Source of the DNA: an uncultured Bacteroidales bacterium | GTDB taxonomy: Bacteria; Bacteroidota; Bacteroidia; Bacteroidales; UBA932 | Direction: 5' to 3' | DNA length: 15,488 nucleotides | NCBI GenBank assembly: GCA_947253655.1 | Contig: CAMYAE010000033.1 | Span: forward strand, 1-15,488 | Shown here: positions 1 through 7,901 of the stretch, one piece after another | Layout of the letters: each line of letters starts with the position of its first letter | Position numbering within the stretch: position 1 is the stretch's first letter | Notes under the pieces: generated by a model | What the model saw: the letters and a program-made list of their open reading frames with translations, nothing else | Database searches by the model: none | Told to the model about the DNA's origin: nothing | Position numbers and translations under genes: made by a program

Positions 1-69
1 GAGACCCTGCACGCAGACGGTCATGTTTATCAACTTAAATTAATTCCGCCAACGGGTTTAAACAGATAA
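1..69 (+). CDS. C-terminal end of an unidentified protein (partial)
   Basis: An open frame enters from the left edge and closes with TAA at 67-69, giving 22 residues that begin ETLHADGHVYQL and end PPTGLNR. I do not recognise the family and too little is present to assign a function. It is probably a real gene end because a strong intrinsic terminator follows its stop codon by five bases. Confidence 0.55.
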   Translation, partial: ETLHADGHVYQLKLIPPTGLNR

Positions 70-73
70 TTTA

Positions 74-106
74 GCCCCGAAAGTCAGGACTTTCGGGGCA
101 TTTTTT
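74..106 (+). terminator. Rho-independent terminator after the first partial gene
   Basis: The arms GCCCCGAAAGT (74-84) and ACTTTCGGGGC (89-99) pair perfectly over 11 base pairs around a four-base loop. They are followed by one A and six T (101-106). This separates the upstream gene from the menaquinone operon. Confidence 0.9.
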
Positions 107-135
107 CTATGTGCCCGATAAATTGCTTAAGTTTG
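104..135 (+). promoter_or_regulatory. Probable Bacteroides-type promoter of the men operon
   Basis: TAAGTTTG at 128-135 matches the Bacteroidota -7 consensus TAnnTTTG exactly. Twenty bases upstream is TTTC (104-107), one mismatch from the -33 TTTG box. The predicted transcript would start near 142 and leave a leader of about 16 bases before the ATG at 158. The weak -33 box lies in the T tract of the preceding terminator. Confidence 0.5.
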
Positions 136-157
136 CATAAATATATCGAGAATAAAT

Positions 158-574
158 ATGGATATAGTCAAGATTAAGCATGATTTGGAGGAAAGTCCGA
201 ATTTGGCGACCGCTTTGGGTATTGAGCTTATTTCTACGGAGGACGATAAATCCTGCGTGGCAAAGATGAAAGTGGATGAACGCACAAGGCAGCCTTTTGG
301 CTATTTGAGCGGAGGAGCTTCCTTGGCCTTGGCAGAGACATTGGCAGGAGCCGGCTCATATTGTTTATGTCCTGACAGTATATGCGTCGGTGTGAACGTG
401 AGCGGCACCCATATCAAGCCTGTTCCGGAGGGAGAAACGGTTACTGCCATAGCGAATATACAGCATCAGGGCAAAAAGGTGCATCATTGGCAGGTGACGG
501 TCAGAGACGAATCCGGCGAGACGGTTTCCAATATCCAGGTAACAAATTATATTATACAAAAGCAGATGCCATGA
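158..574 (+). CDS. menI: Hotdog-fold acyl-CoA thioesterase, probable DHNA-CoA thioesterase (MenI-like)
   Basis: This 138-residue single-domain protein has the PaaI/YdiI-type hotdog signature RQPFGYLSGGASLALAETL at about residues 44-62. In E. coli YdiI/MenI the matching segment holds the catalytic Glu and a Gln; here these are E60 and Q45. It would hydrolyse 1,4-dihydroxy-2-naphthoyl-CoA to DHNA and CoA, the step before prenylation by MenA, in the cytoplasm. Being first gene of a men operon, and overlapping menF by ATGA, strongly supports this substrate. One oddity is that the LHGG motif of enterobacterial relatives reads LSGG, so Ser51 replaces the oxyanion-hole His. I recall the same substitution in other Bacteroidota sequences but could not check. 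Another acyl-CoA substrate cannot be excluded from sequence. Confidence 0.85.
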   Translation: MDIVKIKHDLEESPNLATALGIELISTEDDKSCVAKMKVDERTRQPFGYLSGGASLALAETLAGAGSYCLCPDSICVGVNVSGTHIKPVPEGETVTAIANIQHQGKKVHHWQVTVRDESGETVSNIQVTNYIIQKQMP

Positions 575-1590
575 GGAATTTTGCTTTCTACCGTTTGCCT
601 GACGAAGAAACATATACGGAGACTGAACAATTACACGGAGAGCCGGAAGAACTGCACGACATCTGCGAGCTGAACGGGAAGGACGGATTTGTCTTAGCTC
701 CGTTCAAGGTCTCCTATGAATATCCTATTCTGCTGATACATAAAGACAGGGAGGCCATTCACAAAGTCCGGACAACTTCTTACCGTGCCCCGGATTTCCG
801 TAGGGAGGACGTTGAGGCTGAAAGGAAGTCGTATTCTGCTGCATTTTCGACTTTTCACCGGAAGCTTGCCGAGGGAAGTTTCGACAAGATTGTCTTGTCA
901 AGGATGACCGTAATATCTTTGGCTTCGCCTATTGAATTAGAGGAACTCTTTTTAAAGACATGCAATATGTATCCCTCTATGTTCGTGGCACTTGTCTCTA
1001 CGACAAGGAGCGGAATATGGCTTATGGCCACTCCTGAAATCCTCCTTAAGGGTAATGAGCGTTGTTGGTCTACAATGGCGTTGGCGGGTACAATGAAGAA
1101 AGGAGAAGGCCGCTGGTCGGATAAGAACAGACGCGAGCAAAAGTGCGTTGCCGACTATATCCGAGATTGTCTGCATGACTTTTCAAAAGATGTAAGGGTA
1201 ACGGCTCCTTATACCTCTGGAGCCGCAGATTTGGTCCACCTGAGGAGCGATTTTACTTTTGTCCCGGATAATCCCGACAGAGTAGGAGATCTTCTCGGCG
1301 AGCTGCATCCCACGCCGGCCGTATGCGGTTTGCCCAAATATGAGGCACAAAAATTCATTGAAGGTAATGAGGCTTGCTCTCGGAAATATTATAGCGGCTT
1401 TGCAGGAGCCATGTCTCCCGAAATGGAGACAAATCTTTATGTTTCACTCAGATGTATGAGGATAGACGGGAATAAATGTGAGCTTTATGCCGGTGGAGGA
1501 CTTTTGAAAGAAAGTGAAGAACATTTGGAATGGGAAGAGACGGAAGCTAAGATGCAGACAATGCTGAGACTCTTTTCAAAAGAGTTATAA
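571..1590 (+). CDS. menF: Isochorismate synthase MenF
   Basis: A chorismate-binding enzyme of 339 residues that isomerises chorismate to isochorismate with Mg2+, the committed step of menaquinone synthesis. Visible family blocks are KIVLSR (106-111, with the conserved Lys), ATPEILL (153-159), LAGT (171-174), HPTPAVCG (246-253), YYSGFAG (273-279) and the C-terminal GGGLLKESE followed by EWEETEAK (320-327). The start chosen is the ATG at 571, which overlaps the upstream stop as ATGA. The same frame is open back to 382, but that part runs inside the thioesterase gene and shows no family similarity. The length is typical of Bacteroidota MenF, which has a shorter N-terminal region than the E. coli protein. 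The next gene follows after one base. Confidence 0.94.
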   Translation: MRNFAFYRLPDEETYTETEQLHGEPEELHDICELNGKDGFVLAPFKVSYEYPILLIHKDREAIHKVRTTSYRAPDFRREDVEAERKSYSAAFSTFHRKLAEGSFDKIVLSRMTVISLASPIELEELFLKTCNMYPSMFVALVSTTRSGIWLMATPEILLKGNERCWSTMALAGTMKKGEGRWSDKNRREQKCVADYIRDCLHDFSKDVRVTAPYTSGAADLVHLRSDFTFVPDNPDRVGDLLGELHPTPAVCGLPKYEAQKFIEGNEACSRKYYSGFAGAMSPEMETNLYVSLRCMRIDGNKCELYAGGGLLKESEEHLEWEETEAKMQTMLRLFSKEL

Positions 1591-1591
1591 A

Positions 1592-3247
1592 ATGTATAGC
1601 GATAAGAAAAACGTAAATATATTGACCGCCTTGTTGGCGGCTTATGGTATTGAGCATATAGCCGTATGTCCCGGTTCAAGGAATGTACCCTTGGTCCATA
1701 ATTTCAGCGAATGCGACAGTTTTCAATGTCATAGCATAACTGACGAAAGGTCAGCCGGCTTCTATGCCTTAGGCATGGCTCAAGAGACCGGAAAGCCGGT
1801 GGCTGTGTGTGTAACTTCCGGGACGGCATTGCTAAATCTGGCACCGGCAGTAGCGGAAGCATATTATCAGCAGCTGCCTATGATAGTCATCTCGGCGGAC
1901 AGGCCCCAAGCATGGATAGGCCAGCAAGACGGGCAGACACTTGTGCAGCCGGGCGTTTTCGGAGCATTTTTACGGAAGTCTGTAAATCTGTATGAGCCGA
2001 CGGATGATGTCGGATATTGGCATTGCAACAGACTTGTGAACGAGGCTCTTATGGCACTTGAGCATAATGTCGGAGGACCTGTCCATATAAATGTACAGAT
2101 TGACGAGCCGTTGTTCAATTTTGTATCGCCCTCACTGCCGAAGGAGAGGATTATAACGCGGATAACAATAGATAATTCCTCTGATTATCAGCGTTTTATT
2201 AATAATTTCGTCAATTCATCCCGCCCCATGCTTGTTGTCGGGCAGGACGATGAAGACTGCAGCCCTCAACTTAAAGCATTGAGTGAGAGTGTTGTTATAA
2301 TATCCGAGACCATTTCCAAAGGCAACGGTATATCCCATATCGATGAGGCCATTGCCGCAATGCCTGAAATTGATGCCTACCGACCGGATATGGTGATATA
2401 TATAGGCGGAAATATCATCAGCAAGAGGTTTAAAAGATTTCTGCGCCATACGAAGTCGTCTCAGTGGATTATAAATGAGATAGGAGAGGTATGTGATACG
2501 TTCATGAATCTGACGGGGATTGTAGAGGCTTGTACCGAAAAAGTTCTGGATGATATTGTCGAAAGAACACGAAGATCGGAGCATCGTAATGACAAGGCGT
2601 GTCGCTTTGCCTCTGCATGGCGGGAGTTAGATGCGGAAGTGTGCATGAGGATAGACAAATTCCGGCCGGAATTTTCTTCCTTGGCTGCCGTAAAATTGTT
2701 TGAAGCGGCGATAGACAGAATGGAAGATGCCTGCAAGGTACATTATGCCAACAGCTCTGCAATACGCATAGCGAATATATTTTCACATCATTTTGTCAGG
2801 TGCAACAGAGGTGTAAATGGAATTGAGGGTTCGCTTTCTACTGCCGCAGGAATGTCATTGGCTTGTCGGGAAAAGGTTTTCTGCGTTATAGGAGACCTGA
2901 GCTTTTTCTATGACCAGAATGCTTTATGGAATAATGAGTTAAAAGGGAATTTGAGAATCTTGCTGTTGAATAATGGGGGCGGCGGTATATTCAGGCGGCT
3001 TCCGGGTCTTGCGGCTGCCTCCGGAACGGATTTTATAATGGGAAGTCACAAGACATCTGCAGAGGGAATTTGCAGTCAGAATGCTGTCGGATACCGAGTC
3101 ACCGGAAATATCAATGAGTTGGAAAGAGGGATTGAATGGCTTGTGGCTTCCGATTCCGACCGTCCGTTGTTATTAGAGGCCAATATATCTGCGGAGGAAG
3201 ACAATGCAGCCTGGAAAGCGTACGATAAAGAAATTTCAAAAATATGA
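1592..3247 (+). CDS. menD: SEPHCHC synthase MenD (thiamine diphosphate-dependent)
   Basis: A 551-residue enzyme of normal family length that joins isochorismate and 2-oxoglutarate with loss of CO2, giving SEPHCHC. The N-terminal Pyr domain begins with VCPGSRNVPL (25-34) and TDERSAGFYALG (50-61); E52 matches the Glu that activates the cofactor in E. coli MenD. VTSGTALLNLAPAVAEA follows at 74-90 and SADRP at 101-105. The C-terminal PP domain has GDLSFFYD (434-441) and NNGGGGIF (460-467), the diphosphate- and Mg2+-binding segment. It sits one base after menF and overlaps menB by ATGA, which implies coupled translation. The cysteine-rich central domain is the least conserved part, as usual in the family. 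Confidence 0.96.
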   Translation: MYSDKKNVNILTALLAAYGIEHIAVCPGSRNVPLVHNFSECDSFQCHSITDERSAGFYALGMAQETGKPVAVCVTSGTALLNLAPAVAEAYYQQLPMIVISADRPQAWIGQQDGQTLVQPGVFGAFLRKSVNLYEPTDDVGYWHCNRLVNEALMALEHNVGGPVHINVQIDEPLFNFVSPSLPKERIITRITIDNSSDYQRFINNFVNSSRPMLVVGQDDEDCSPQLKALSESVVIISETISKGNGISHIDEAIAAMPEIDAYRPDMVIYIGGNIISKRFKRFLRHTKSSQWIINEIGEVCDTFMNLTGIVEACTEKVLDDIVERTRRSEHRNDKACRFASAWRELDAEVCMRIDKFRPEFSSLAAVKLFEAAIDRMEDACKVHYANSSAIRIANIFSHHFVRCNRGVNGIEGSLSTAAGMSLACREKVFCVIGDLSFFYDQNALWNNELKGNLRILLLNNGGGGIFRRLPGLAAASGTDFIMGSHKTSAEGICSQNAVGYRVTGNINELERGIEWLVASDSDRPLLLEANISAEEDNAAWKAYDKEISKI

Positions 3248-4077
3248 TTATGGATAAAAGAGTATGGAGAAAAATAGACGGCTTTGATTTTAAGGAGATC
3301 TTGTTCGAAGAGTACAACCGTATAGCCAAGATTACAATCAACAGGCCAAGGTATATGAATGCATTCACGCCTCTGACTACATTTGAAATGTCTCAGGCCC
3401 TTGCCTATTGTCGTGAGGCTCAGGGTATCAGGGTCGTAATACTTACGGGGGCAGGAGATAAGGCTTTCTGCTCCGGAGGCGATATGAATGTCAAGGGGAG
3501 GGGCGGATATGTCGGAGAAGACGGTGTGCCGCGGCTGAATATTCTGGATGTGCAGATGCAGATAAGGAGATTGCCGAAGCCTGTAATAGCTATGGTAAAC
3601 GGCTACGCAATAGGGGGCGGACATGTCTTGCATGTTATGTGTGATTTGACAATAGCCTCCGAGAATGCTGTTTTCGGGCAGACAGGACCGAAGGTGGGGT
3701 CTTTCGACGCGGGCTTCGGCTCTTCATATCTTGCAAGGATGGTCGGACAGAAAAAAGCGAGGGAAATATGGTTCCTATGCAGACAGTATTCGGCCGCAGA
3801 AGCTGAAAGAATGGGTATGGTAAATAAGGTCGTGCCATTGGAAAGTCTCGAAGGCGAGTGCGTCTCTTGGGCGGAGACTATGATGGAACGTTCGCCTTTG
3901 GCATTGAGGATGATAAAGGCAGGACTGAATGCTGAACTTGACGGTCAGGCCGGCATTCAGGAGCTTGCCGGCGACGCGACTATGCTGTATTATACTATGG
4001 ATGAAGCTCAGGAGGGAGGACGGGCTTTCCTTGAAAAGCGCAAGCCTGATTTTGAGAAATATCCCAAATTCCCATAA
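3244..4077 (+). CDS. menB: 1,4-dihydroxy-2-naphthoyl-CoA synthase MenB
   Basis: A crotonase-fold enzyme of 277 residues that closes the second ring, converting o-succinylbenzoyl-CoA to DHNA-CoA. Diagnostic blocks are KAFCSGGD (73-80), NGYAIGGGH (119-127, oxyanion hole), QTGPKVGSFDAGFGSSY (146-162, with the catalytic Asp155) and the C-terminal FLEKRKPDFEKYPKFP typical of MenB. The QTG triplet at 146-148 matches the bicarbonate-dependent type I enzymes such as E. coli MenB, where type II enzymes carry an acidic residue. The start at 3244 overlaps the menD stop (ATGA); a second in-frame ATG at 3250 would shorten it by two residues. The gap to menC is four bases. Confidence 0.96.
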   Translation: MIMDKRVWRKIDGFDFKEILFEEYNRIAKITINRPRYMNAFTPLTTFEMSQALAYCREAQGIRVVILTGAGDKAFCSGGDMNVKGRGGYVGEDGVPRLNILDVQMQIRRLPKPVIAMVNGYAIGGGHVLHVMCDLTIASENAVFGQTGPKVGSFDAGFGSSYLARMVGQKKAREIWFLCRQYSAAEAERMGMVNKVVPLESLEGECVSWAETMMERSPLALRMIKAGLNAELDGQAGIQELAGDATMLYYTMDEAQEGGRAFLEKRKPDFEKYPKFP

Positions 4078-4081
4078 ATCT

Positions 4082-5119
4082 ATGCAATACAGATATTCGA
4101 TTCAAGAAAGGCTTTTCCACTTTAAGCAGCCTGCAACCACTTCGAGAGGGGTATATAATACAAGACTTTCGTATTTCGTCAGGTTTGAATCATTGAGCAG
4201 CCCAGGGGTCTGCGGCATTGGAGAATGTGCTTTCCTTCCAGATTTGAGCTGCGATGATGTACCGGATTACCGGGACATCCTTGAAGAGGTCTGCTTTAAT
4301 GTCAGTGATACGGGAGTCATTGATTATGACCGTTATAGGCAATATCCCTCAATACTGTTCGGAATAGAAACAGCCCTTGTGCAGATAGAGACGGGAGGGT
4401 CTATGGACTTTTTTGATACACCGTTCGCAAAAGGTTTGGAAGGTATTCCGATCAATGGCCTGATTTGGATGGGGACCTACGAAGAAATGATGGGACGCAT
4501 TGAAGAAAAGATTGAGGCCGGTTATCGTTGCATAAAATTGAAAGTCGGAGCAATCGATTTTGATAAGGAACTCGCTCTTTTGCGTCATATACGTTCTATA
4601 TCAGGCATAAACGAACTCGAAATCCGTTTGGATGCGAACGGAGGATTGTCACCGGAAAAGGCTTTAGCCTGTCTTGAGGAATTTTCCGGATATGGGATAC
4701 ATTCAATAGAGCAGCCGATAAAGCAAGGGCAATGGACTGCGATGCGTGAATTGTGCAAGAAGTCTCCGATACCGATAGCATTGGATGAGGAACTGATAGG
4801 TGTCAATGAAACCGACGGCAAGAAGCGGCTCCTGGATATTGTCAGACCTGCATACATTATATTGAAGCCGTCATTGCACGGTGGAATGAGAGGTGTTGAG
4901 GAATGGGTCAGGCTTGCGGAAGAAAGGCATATAGGCTCCTGGATAACCAGTGCTCTTGAAAGCAATATAGGTCTTAATGCGATAGCACAGCTCGCAGCCA
5001 AGATTTACGGACCCGGAATCAAATTGCCGCAAGGTCTTGGCACCGGTTGTCTGTTTTCCGACAATGTAAGTTCTCCATTGGAGTTGAAAAACAAGGAAAT
5101 ATGGCTTTCGGCAAAATGA
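4082..5119 (+). CDS. menC: o-Succinylbenzoate synthase MenC
   Basis: An enolase-superfamily enzyme of 345 residues that dehydrates SHCHC to o-succinylbenzoate. The barrel carries the expected residues in order: KLK at 152-154 (KxK base), D184 in RLDANGG, E210 in SIEQP and D235 in ALDEE as Mg2+ ligands, and K262 in ILKPS as second base. These match the OSBS arrangement of E. coli MenC. I take the ATG at 4082, four bases after menB. The frame is open back to 3929 inside menB, but those 51 residues look like an out-of-frame shadow. The product feeds MenE, whose gene overlaps the 3' end. N-succinylamino acid racemases share this fold, but the men context favours OSBS. Confidence 0.93.
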   Translation: MQYRYSIQERLFHFKQPATTSRGVYNTRLSYFVRFESLSSPGVCGIGECAFLPDLSCDDVPDYRDILEEVCFNVSDTGVIDYDRYRQYPSILFGIETALVQIETGGSMDFFDTPFAKGLEGIPINGLIWMGTYEEMMGRIEEKIEAGYRCIKLKVGAIDFDKELALLRHIRSISGINELEIRLDANGGLSPEKALACLEEFSGYGIHSIEQPIKQGQWTAMRELCKKSPIPIALDEELIGVNETDGKKRLLDIVRPAYIILKPSLHGGMRGVEEWVRLAEERHIGSWITSALESNIGLNAIAQLAAKIYGPGIKLPQGLGTGCLFSDNVSSPLELKNKEIWLSAK

Positions 5120-6111
5120 AACTGAATGATTTTCTGACGGAATGGAGATCGGAATCTGAGACTGTGGAACTCTTTACCAGCGGATCTACCGGTGTCCCCA
5201 AACGCATAACGGCCACGAAACGGCAAATGGAGGCAAGTGCTCGAATCACTTGTGAATTTCTAAATCTCAAAGCCGGAAATTCTGCATTGTTATGTCTTCC
5301 TTTGGATTATATAGCCGGAAAAATGATGGTCGTCCGTTCCGAAGTTGCAGGTCTGAATATTATATCAGTCGAGCCGGACGGACATCCCCTTAAAAATATC
5401 GATGTGCATGTCGATTTTGCCGCAATGGTGCCGCTTCAAGTCTATAATTCATTGCTTGTCCCTGAGGAAAAGGAAAAACTTATGAATGTAAGGCAGCTTA
5501 TTATAGGCGGCTCTCCGGTCAGCGATGATATGGCCCTTGAACTCAAATGTTTCCCAAACGGGGTATGGAGCACTTATGGGATGACTGAAACCTTGTCGCA
5601 CATTGCCTTACGGAGATTGAGCGGGCCGCAAGCAAGCGAATGGTACTCTCCTCTTCCGGGAGTGGAGGTATATACCGATGAAATGGGGAAACTTATTATA
5701 CATGCTCCGGCGGTATGCTCCAAGGTGCTGAAAACTAACGATATTGCCGAAATGTCTCCTGACGGATCCAATTTCAGGATAGTAGGTCGGGCCGACAATG
5801 TGATAAATAGTGGGGGAGTGAAAATCTATATGGAAGAAATTGAAAAGGCGATAGCTCCGCATATAGCCTGCCCGTTTGCGGTTACCAAAAAGACAGATCG
5901 GAAATTCGGTGAGATTGCGGTCCTGATAGTCGAAGCGGAGGATAGAGAGGAAATGGCCGAGATTGAAAAAACATGCAAAGACCTCCTCCCGGAGTATTCC
6001 AGACCAAAGGTCTATATTTATACCAATAACCTTCCCCTAACCGGAACTGGCAAGATAAATCGCATTGAGGCACTAAGGATTGCAGAGAATTATCATTATA
6101 TTTGCGAATAG
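5116..6111 (+). CDS. menE: o-Succinylbenzoate-CoA ligase MenE
   Basis: An adenylate-forming ligase of 331 residues that activates o-succinylbenzoate with ATP and CoA. Motifs are TSGSTGVPK (21-29, phosphate-binding loop), YGMTET (154-159), GRADNVINSGGVK (224-236) and PLTGTGK with the catalytic K313 near the C terminus. The protein is much shorter than E. coli MenE (about 450) because the N-terminal part before the phosphate loop is reduced to about 20 residues, the usual Bacteroidota form. The start is uncertain: ATG at 5116 overlaps the menC stop as ATGA, like other junctions here. ATG at 5101, behind AAGGAAA, would add five residues. The frame opens further at 5047. The ATP synthase operon starts 27 bases downstream. 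Confidence 0.92.
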   Translation: MKLNDFLTEWRSESETVELFTSGSTGVPKRITATKRQMEASARITCEFLNLKAGNSALLCLPLDYIAGKMMVVRSEVAGLNIISVEPDGHPLKNIDVHVDFAAMVPLQVYNSLLVPEEKEKLMNVRQLIIGGSPVSDDMALELKCFPNGVWSTYGMTETLSHIALRRLSGPQASEWYSPLPGVEVYTDEMGKLIIHAPAVCSKVLKTNDIAEMSPDGSNFRIVGRADNVINSGGVKIYMEEIEKAIAPHIACPFAVTKKTDRKFGEIAVLIVEAEDREEMAEIEKTCKDLLPEYSRPKVYIYTNNLPLTGTGKINRIEALRIAENYHYICE

Positions 6112-6138
6112 CGATTTTTTTGAAAATACATTTCGACA

Positions 6139-7659
6139 ATGTCAAATATAGTAGGGAATATCTCGCAGATAATCGGACCTGTGATAGATGTCCATTTTGA
6201 TTTGAACGACAGCAATGAAGCGGTGCAGTTGCCGCGTATTCACGATGCTCTTTCTATGCGCCGCTCCGACGGCAAGGTCTTGATAGCTGAGGTCCAGCAA
6301 CATGTGGGAGAAGATGTTGTCAGAGCCGTGGCAATGGATTCTACAGACGGGCTTTGTCGTGGTATGCAGGTGCTTAACACCGGAAAACCTGTTTCTATGC
6401 CTATAGGCCCTCAAATCAGAGGACGGGTGATGAATGTTACCGGAGGTGCGATCGACGGCCTGGGCGAACTCGACAAGGCCGAAGCCCTGCCGATACACAG
6501 AGAACCCCCGAAATTTGAAGATTTGACAGCGTCCCACGAGATGTTGGTGACAGGAATTAAGGTTATAGACTTGCTTGAGCCGTATCTGAAAGGCGGCAAA
6601 ATCGGGCTTTTCGGCGGAGCAGGTGTCGGCAAGACCGTTCTGATTAAGGAACTTATCAATAATATAGCAAAAAAGCATAACGGTTTCTCGATTTTTGCCG
6701 GGGTCGGAGAGCGGACGAGAGAGGGGAACGACCTGCTAAGAGAGATGATAGAATCCGGGGTAATTCATTATGGAGAATCTTTCCTGCAAAGCATGAAAGA
6801 GGGAAAATGGGATTTGTCGAAAGTGGATAAGTCTGCGTTGGAAAAGTCCCAGGTCGCCATGGTGTTCGGCCAGATGAACGAGCCTCCGGGAGCAAGGTCT
6901 TCGGTTGCCCTTTCCGGACTGACCCTCGCCGAATCATTCAGAGACAGCGACGCTCCCGACACCCCTAAGGACATTTTGTTCTTCATTGATAATATCTTCC
7001 GCTTCACCCAGGCAGGCTCAGAGGTGTCGGCATTGCTGGGTAGAATGCCGTCTGCCGTGGGTTATCAGCCCACACTTGCTACGGAAATGGGACAGATGCA
7101 GGAGAGAATAACCTCCACAAAGAACGGCTCAATCACTTCAGTACAAGCTGTTTACGTGCCGGCGGACGATCTCACCGATCCTGCACCTGCCACAACTTTC
7201 ACCCACCTTGACGCGACTACGGTGTTGAGCCGTAAAATCACTGCTTTGGGAATATACCCGGCAGTAGACCCTCTCGAATCGACTTCGCGGATTCTGTCTC
7301 CCGACATTGTCGGTCAGAAGCACTACGAGGTCGCGCGCAGAGTAGTCCAGATTTTGCAGCATCAGAAAGAACTGCAGGATATTATAGCCATACTCGGCAT
7401 GGACGAACTATCGGACGAGGACAAACTTACGGTGAATAGAGCCAGAAAGGTGCAGAGATTTCTGTCACAGCCGTTTGCGGTAGCCGAGCAGTTTACGGGC
7501 GTGCCGGGCGTGATGGTGGATATAGAGGATACAGTCAGAGGCTTCGAGATGATTCTCGACGGGGACACCGACCATTTGCCGGAGCAGGCATTCCTGAATG
7601 TCGGCACTATAGAAGATGCCATTAGAAAGGGCGAGGAAATTTTGGCGACGATGAAATGA
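6139..7659 (+). CDS. atpD: ATP synthase F1 subunit beta
   Basis: The catalytic subunit of F1, 506 residues. Walker A is GGAGVGKT (159-166), the catalytic Glu is E191 in GERTREGND, Walker B is ILFFIDN (279-285), and the DELSDEDK segment (422-429) is the DELSEED loop involved in torque. GYQPTLATEMG and SITSVQAVYVPADD are intact. Compared with E. coli beta (460) it carries about 24 extra residues between GVIH and VAMVFG (about 211-238), a Bacteroidota feature. It is the first gene of the operon and overlaps atpC by ATGA. Confidence 0.98.
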   Translation: MSNIVGNISQIIGPVIDVHFDLNDSNEAVQLPRIHDALSMRRSDGKVLIAEVQQHVGEDVVRAVAMDSTDGLCRGMQVLNTGKPVSMPIGPQIRGRVMNVTGGAIDGLGELDKAEALPIHREPPKFEDLTASHEMLVTGIKVIDLLEPYLKGGKIGLFGGAGVGKTVLIKELINNIAKKHNGFSIFAGVGERTREGNDLLREMIESGVIHYGESFLQSMKEGKWDLSKVDKSALEKSQVAMVFGQMNEPPGARSSVALSGLTLAESFRDSDAPDTPKDILFFIDNIFRFTQAGSEVSALLGRMPSAVGYQPTLATEMGQMQERITSTKNGSITSVQAVYVPADDLTDPAPATTFTHLDATTVLSRKITALGIYPAVDPLESTSRILSPDIVGQKHYEVARRVVQILQHQKELQDIIAILGMDELSDEDKLTVNRARKVQRFLSQPFAVAEQFTGVPGVMVDIEDTVRGFEMILDGDTDHLPEQAFLNVGTIEDAIRKGEEILATMK

Positions 7660-7901
7660 TGTACCTGGATTTGAAGATATTGTCCCCTGATGGTGTGCTG
7701 GAAGACTGCAAGGCGGAAAGCGTCCGGCTTCCAGGCACAAAAGGCAGCTTTGAGGTGCTTAGAAATCATGCTCCCATAATATCTTCATTGGAAAAAGGCG
7801 AGGTCGTCTATGTTACAAGAGGCGGCAGGAAATCCCTGAAAATCAGCTCAGGCTTCGTCAGGGTTTTGTCAAATACGGTTTCAGTCTGCGTGGAAATATG
7901 A
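7656..7901 (+). CDS. atpC: ATP synthase F1 subunit epsilon, short form without C-terminal helices
   Basis: An 81-residue protein made only of the N-terminal beta-barrel domain: it starts MMYLDLKILSPDG and has LPGTKGSFEVLRNHAP (25-40), the conserved barrel segment. E. coli epsilon is about 138 residues and its C-terminal helical hairpin inhibits the enzyme; that part is absent here. The reading frame closes naturally and overlaps atpB by ATGA, so this is not a truncation artefact. Translation may begin at 7656 or at the adjacent ATG at 7659. Its role is to link gamma to the c ring in the central stalk; inhibition by the C-terminal domain is ruled out by sequence. Confidence 0.93.
   Translation: MMYLDLKILSPDGVLEDCKAESVRLPGTKGSFEVLRNHAPIISSLEKGEVVYVTRGGRKSLKISSGFVRVLSNTVSVCVEI

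Noticed and set aside
382..570. Upstream extension of menF inside the thioesterase gene
   Set aside because: Out-of-frame shadow of the thioesterase; MenF similarity starts after the ATG at 571.
3076..3633. Open frame of 185 codons on the minus strand across menD and menB
   Set aside because: Antisense shadow over two confident genes, with no family similarity.
6101..6134. Promoter for atpD (TTTG at 6101, TACATTTC at 6127)
   Set aside because: The spacer is 22 bases, the -7 box has a mismatch, and transcription would begin at or inside the atpD start codon.
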